From the NCBI RefSeq assembly GCF_024586455.1, contig NC_065922.1:22564089-22628088 (forward strand): a stretch of DNA of 64,000 bases, given 5' to 3'. The notes beneath the pieces are model-generated. The model was not told the DNA's origin and made no database searches. It saw only the letters and a program-made list of their open reading frames with translations. The stretch comes from Bactrocera neohumeralis (lineage: Eukaryota; Arthropoda; Insecta; Diptera; Tephritidae). Position numbers and translations under genes: made by a program. Position 1 is the stretch's first letter. Each line of letters opens with the position of its first letter. This document shows, piece after piece, positions 59,241 to 64,000 of the stretch.

Positions 59241-61340
59241 GCTTGGGCTTCGGAAACCTATACTATATTTATAAATTTATATATGAAATTAGCAGTCTAT
59301 GCTGCTTGTGGTCTACTGAATATAAAAACCTGTTGAAATAATTTTATGACGCTCTAGATCATATTTGACCCGTTTTTGCATCAAACAGCTGCCGGACACA
59401 CTTTAATTAAAATATAGAGATCAAACTTTACACGAACATGAAAAAGGTAGTACTAAATTATGATTTTTGTTTATCGGTTCGGATTGCGCACCTGTTTAGT
59501 TGGGCTTAGTCCGGGTTAAATTTGATCCAAAGTTCACATTATGAAAACCTACATATTTTTTTAATTCCAAACAATAGTTTCCAAAACTAATACTTAGTAT
59601 ATTTATACTTTTATATCATCGGTTTTTATTAGCCGCCTACCACTTCATATTTATGCTTATTAATTCTTTAGTTATTTTTATTAATTTCTTCATTCAATAT
59701 TCTTTCTTTTATTTCACATTATAACACATTAACTTTAAAATTTCTACCAAAAAGTTAAAAGCTGCTATAAATGGCATTACTTTGAAGGCCAAATCTAACT
59801 AACACCAACTAAGCGCTGTAAAATCATATTTGAATTTGCGCCTAAAAGTATGCAACAGTTATAATTACATTTCAACGCAACGCAGCGGAACTGCGCAAAC
59901 AAACGCTTACAAACTAGTCAAACACTAATGAACCTACACACACGCACACGCATACGAAATACATACACACAATTTTGTTCATAACTGTAACCTTGAACGC
60001 AGCACCTGTTGCACAGTGTTGTTGTGTTATGTGTGCGAAATTTAAATATCGCATGACAAGCAAACGCTGAAAACTGAGAAGTAATAAATTGGCACATTGA
60101 CACACTTTCAAATGAGTGAAACTAGAGTATGCAATATACATAAGTATACACGTGTAGTAAGTGGTTGTTTGTATGTGTGTAAAATTATAAGCCATTTTGT
60201 TGGCTATAAATTTGCAGTGAAATTTGTGTCTGTTGGGTATTCGTAGTCTTAACTACAAACTTATCTGCTCGGTTAATGAGGTGATTATGGAAATATTTGT
60301 TGAAAAATGAAGAAAATTTGAAAATGTGAGAGGTATTTATGTACTTAATTAGGGTTTTACCTACTCAGTTTACATTTAGAATTACTGCTTTTTTGTGTTG
60401 TTAATAAGTTATTAGAGTGAAGGGAGACATGCACTAGGTAATGTTATATTTATCTAAATTAACTGTAATTAGAATAGCAATAAATGGACAAATATGCGAA
60501 ATTTATAGAAAATTCTTCGGTTTATCACCGTCGGAGCAAAATTTGAAAATTTTCCTTCTTTAGCCAATATTATGCATTTGAATAGCTCAACCTCGTTCCA
60601 ATTGAGCTTCTTCTTATAAAGTTTTAAAAATTGAAGCAAATAATAAAATATCAGTTAAACATATTTTATATAAATTTTTAGTTAAAATAAGCCAAATTGA
60701 TATCATAAGGGCATCAGAAAAGTATTTGCTCTCATTGCCACTATTCCAAATGGACTACTATACTACGTGAAGAAATACTTGTAAAAGAGGAAATTTTTTT
60801 CTTTAATTTTCGTATATGGTTTTTGTAAACTTAAAAAAATCAAGAAAATATTTATTAAGAATAAAAAACCAGTAAATAGTTCATAGCACCACAGAAAGCC
60901 TTTAAACTTAATTTTACTTAACTTTGTAGAACTACTTGAAATGCAGACAATGGCCGCGTGAACTTTCTTTCTTATACAGGTATATATTATTGCGCCAATA
61001 CTCAGCATTGTTTCTACGGGCACACACACACACACACACCCATCTCTACTTTATGAAAACGTGCTGCAAAAGCTTGGTGTGTGCAATAGTTCAGTGTTGT
61101 GTTGCTTGTTCTGGCAAAGGTAACTGTGCACAATATATGAGCTTGAGTGCACAATACAGTACCCTGTAAGAAATCTGTGCATTCAACTGAAAGCATATTG
61201 GAAAAATATTAATACATTTGAAATTTTCTCACTGATAATTGAATAGAAAACTGTAAACGAGGAACCATCGTGTAATAAGACCGCATTCTTGGAGAGACTT
61301 TCTGAGAGGTGTCTAAGAACCTATTTTTCAGAGCATTAAG
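59241..61340. other. Unassigned non-coding stretch with a CA microsatellite
   Basis: Contains (CA)n at about 61021-61039. No gene or transposon is recognised. Confidence 0.45.
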
Positions 61341-61341
61341 C

Positions 61342-61690
61342 CTAATTTGTTTCAAGCGTGTTGTCAGAAAATAACAATAAAATTGATCGAATGTAGACTT
61401 TCAAGTCGAGATCATCGTGAATAAGTTTTGAGATTGGTTTGGTCGTTATATCTGCATTTCTTGACATATTTTTTCTTTTTTTAAGGGGAGTTCTGCCAAT
61501 GCGTTCACAAAATGTTTTTATAGCTGAATTGGTTTGAGGACGACCACTATTCGCCCCTATCAAGTTGCGATAAACAAAAATTCTAGTAACAGTAAGTTTT
61601 TTGAGAAGCTCATTAATTTCATTTGAGTCTCTTCCACGGTGTATGCATTGTAAATTCTGTAAATGGTACATTATGGCAAGGCTAGGTATT
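61342..61690 (-). mobile_element. Tc1/mariner-superfamily transposase N-terminus, remnant
   Basis: A 109-codon frame includes LKKLTVTRIFVYRN, SGRPQTNSAIKTFCERIGRT, KKRKNMSRNADI and ISKLIHDDLDLKVY. These match the paired helix-turn-helix of transposases that carry GRPRT..R..I..R and SMR.I...LGLKSY blocks. No catalytic domain follows. Confidence 0.55.
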
Positions 61691-62330
61691 GAAAGTTTAA
61701 AAATAATCTAACGTACGAAGAGATTAGAACAGCTTAGAACACCGGTCCGTTGAGATTCCTTTAACTCTTTTGTATTGCTCTTAATGACCCTCAGAAATCA
61801 AAAATGCGATTTGCTGAAGCTGCTATGCGGCTATGTCTCCTGATTCGCAAAAAGTATGACTGTCGGGATGTTTTAACTTGCAAAAGTTGCATAATGTTGG
61901 TCAAAGCGTCTGTATGTCTTCAAAATATCTTTATCTGTACAAATTTGATAATTTGCGTCTGGCAAAGCTATCCAACTGAAATGATTTCCAGTACATCTCG
62001 TCTGAAAACTATGATTATGGTATAAAGTACTTTTGTTGCAATCAACGCCATCCCAGCAAAATAAATTTTCAGACAAGGACGTTTACTGGCTAAAAAGAGA
62101 TACAAATATATAGAAAAACAAAATAATTAATTTAATGAAAGAAATTTTCGCATCGTGGGTCTGTGGTGTGGCCTCCATAATGTGGCGATTTAAACCAGTT
62201 GGACAATTCTTTTAGGGGAGATTGCTAAGTTCGTAAGACTGCCCTTAATGGCTATGCCAAATATGAGGGCTATCTGTCAATCATTTTGTTTACAGCAGCT
62301 ACTTAAGTCGGTACACCTCAGTAGTGCCTT
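61691..62330. other. Unassigned non-coding stretch
   Basis: No motif is recognised; it may hold decayed downstream sequence of the neighbouring transposons. Confidence 0.35.
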
Positions 62331-62334
62331 ACGA

Positions 62335-63320
62335 TTTTCACATTGAATTCAAATACCAAACAAAAAATTTTAAAAAATTTTGTATTTCCAACCCAATTTC
62401 CTGTACGGAATCTTTGCGAATGTTGGAAAAGGTTCGCGGGTGATATAGTTTTATCAAAAACACAAGCATACGAGTGGTACAAAGTCTTCAAAAAAGGTCG
62501 ATAGGTCGTTGAAGACATGCCTCGTTATGATGAATTGATGAAAACATTAAAAATGTCTAGAATATGGTGCTTGAAAATTCTCAGGCGAGTGATAGAGAGA
62601 TGGCAACAGAGCTCGACATCTCTCGCGAGTCCCTTCGAATGATTTTGATGGATATTTTGGGTGTGAAACGTGTTCTCGCTCGACTTGTCCCAATAAAACT
62701 GAAATTTCTTCAAAAATAGTACCGTAAACAGGTCTCTTTGGACGTACTTGATCGTCCGAATTCCGATCCGACATTGGTGGAGAGAATTATAACTGCAATC
62801 AGACATGAAAACCAAAAAAACCACACCAAAGCCGCTCAAAAATCAAGATGATGCTCATTGTTTTTTCCGATACTCGTGGTTTGGTGCATTATGAATTTAT
62901 TCCGGAAGGAAAGACGGGCGATAAGGAGATCTATTTGGACTATTAAGGCGTTTGCGAGGGAACATCCGTTGAAAACGGCCGGAATTGTGGAAGAACAATT
63001 CATGGATTTTACACGATGCTAATGCACCATCGCATCAAGCCACGATTGTGACCGAATTTAAAGCCAAAAACGCAATTGATACCATCGATCAACCATTGTA
63101 TTCACCGTTTGATTTTTTCTTGTTCCCCAAACAAAAATTGCCGCTGCGTGAAAACAGTTTTCAGTCGATCGAAGAGATGAAACAAAATTCAATAAAGGAG
63201 CTGAAGGTCATCCCAAAAAGTGATTATGAAAAGTGTTTCGAGGACTGGAAAAATCGTTGGCATAAGTGTATTACTTCTGGTGGGGATTACTTGGAAGGCG
63301 GCAAAATAAATGGTTGGTGA
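62335..63320 (+). mobile_element. Mariner, nearly complete but inactive
   Basis: N-terminus around ISCTESLRMLEKV; ASDREMATELDISRESLRMI (helix-turn-helix); MMLIVFSDTRGLVHYEFIPE; then an open 111-codon frame from 62985 with NNSWILHDANAPSHQATIVT and IDTIDQPLYSPFDFFLFPKQ to RWHKCITSGGDYLEGGKING. The second catalytic Asp is displaced (HDAN for HHDN) and four residues with the third Asp (DLAP) are deleted. Stops interrupt the first half. Confidence 0.85.
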
Positions 63321-63389
63321 ATATTTATATATCTCAGATAATTGATATTTCAAAAAATTTTATACAGTCAGATGGCCTAAATAAAGTGA

Positions 63390-63512
63390 GCTCGTTACGC
63401 TGATCGTTAATATATACATATGTTGTTGTATATTTTTCTCCAGCATTTCCTTCTTATTGTTACAAACTTCTTAGCAAACTTGTTTCACCCCATTAAGGGT
63501 ATTAAATTAAGT
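63390..63512 (+). repeat. Interspersed repeat B, 3' end fragment
   Basis: ATTTCCTTCTTATTGTTACA and AACTTCTTAGCAAACTTG, ending TTAAGGGTATTAAA, correspond to the last 100 bases of the copy at 42.9 kb. Confidence 0.6.
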
Positions 63513-63911
63513 TTAAACAATTGTTAATTGAACCAATATCCTAGTGGGTCATAGAGTGCTCATACGTACATATGGATGTGCAACTATTCCAATATAAATA
63601 CATATGTATATGTGTTAACACCTAACAAACCACAATCGCACCTCAGCTAAAACAATGGTTGCTGCCACATGAGTTAAATCAAAGCACAAAAGAAGCAGCA
63701 GAAAAGTAGCAAAGCAGGCCAGCAACAACAAATGAAACACATACAATTTTTTTATACTTTCACCAACACCATTGCAGTTGTCTATCGGTTGCATTGGTTA
63801 CACTAGTTTTTGTCAGAAATTTATACAGCCGCAATAAGCTTTCTTATTACCGTTATAGTTACCGTTTCACTTACAAGCTCAAATACAGCGGCAAACGCCC
63901 GTGTAGCTTAC

Positions 63912-63969
63912 GTTGAGGGTCATGGACAACGCCGAGCATGACCGAGTAGTTGCCGCATCCTTGCTGCAT
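63912..63969 (-). other. Possible coding exon at the window edge
   Basis: On the minus strand an ATG at 63969 opens MQQGCGNYSVMLGVVHDPQ and the frame meets a good donor, CAAC|GTAAGC, at 63912/63911. Composition is more balanced than nearby. No family is recognised and no partner exon was found downstream, so this is only a candidate. Confidence 0.2.
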
Positions 63970-64000
63970 TGCATGCACTGTTCACACACATGCACATGCA

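Noticed and set aside
61700..62080. Catalytic domain belonging to the transposase N-terminus at 61.3-61.7 kb
   Set aside because: An FSDE-like tetrapeptide occurs on the minus strand, but it lies upstream of the N-terminus in that sense and nothing around it fits the family.
1..64000. LTR retrotransposons, tRNA or rRNA genes
   Set aside because: No paired direct LTRs, protease/integrase motifs, or cloverleaf and rRNA core sequences were recognised.

Overview
This window is animal nuclear DNA, very probably from a true fruit fly (Diptera, Tephritidae, Bactrocera/Zeugodacus/Ceratitis type). The reasons are short AT-rich GT..AG introns, insect-type gene families, many mariner, Tc1-like and RTE fragments, and two non-coding interspersed repeats that I recall as very common in tephritid genomes. 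There are no operons, ribosome binding sites, rRNA, tRNA or CRISPR. The species and gene names are inference; the gene models were built by hand from splice sites, reading frames and protein motifs.

Two complete conserved genes were reconstructed. The first is a monocarboxylate transporter-like (SLC16/MCT, major facilitator superfamily) gene on the minus strand. Its eight coding exons run from an ATG at 20834 to a stop at 2474, join without a frame break and give 598 residues. The second is a fatty acyl-CoA reductase on the plus strand, with ten exons from 5437 to 8014 and 503 residues. It lies wholly inside the 8.7 kb fifth intron of the transporter, so it is a nested antisense gene. The two are not obviously one pathway, although both touch carboxylic and fatty acid metabolism.

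A new candidate lies in the same intron at 11785..11937. It is a single-exon 50-residue ORF with one clear membrane helix, followed by AATAAA signals. A second small candidate, two exons and 52 residues, is at 30030..30258. An orphan exon with good splice sites at 43743..43843 on the minus strand may be a 5' leader exon of the transporter, which would make that transcription unit over 40 kb long.

Layout: 1-1 kb is a diverged inverted duplication. 1-2.47 kb is the transporter 3' flank. 2.47-20.83 kb is the transporter with the nested reductase, the small ORF, an RTE LINE copy, mariner remnants and MITEs in its introns. 20.84-21.5 kb is leader or promoter. 21.5-64 kb is non-coding sequence filled with broken transposons: at least eight mariner remnants of several lineages, Tc1-like and DDE_3-type fragments, RTE and R1-like LINE pieces, MITEs with TA target sites, and a perfect AAATC array of about 65 units at 47.7 kb. 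Every transposase copy I could read is deleted, frameshifted or lacks a catalytic Asp.
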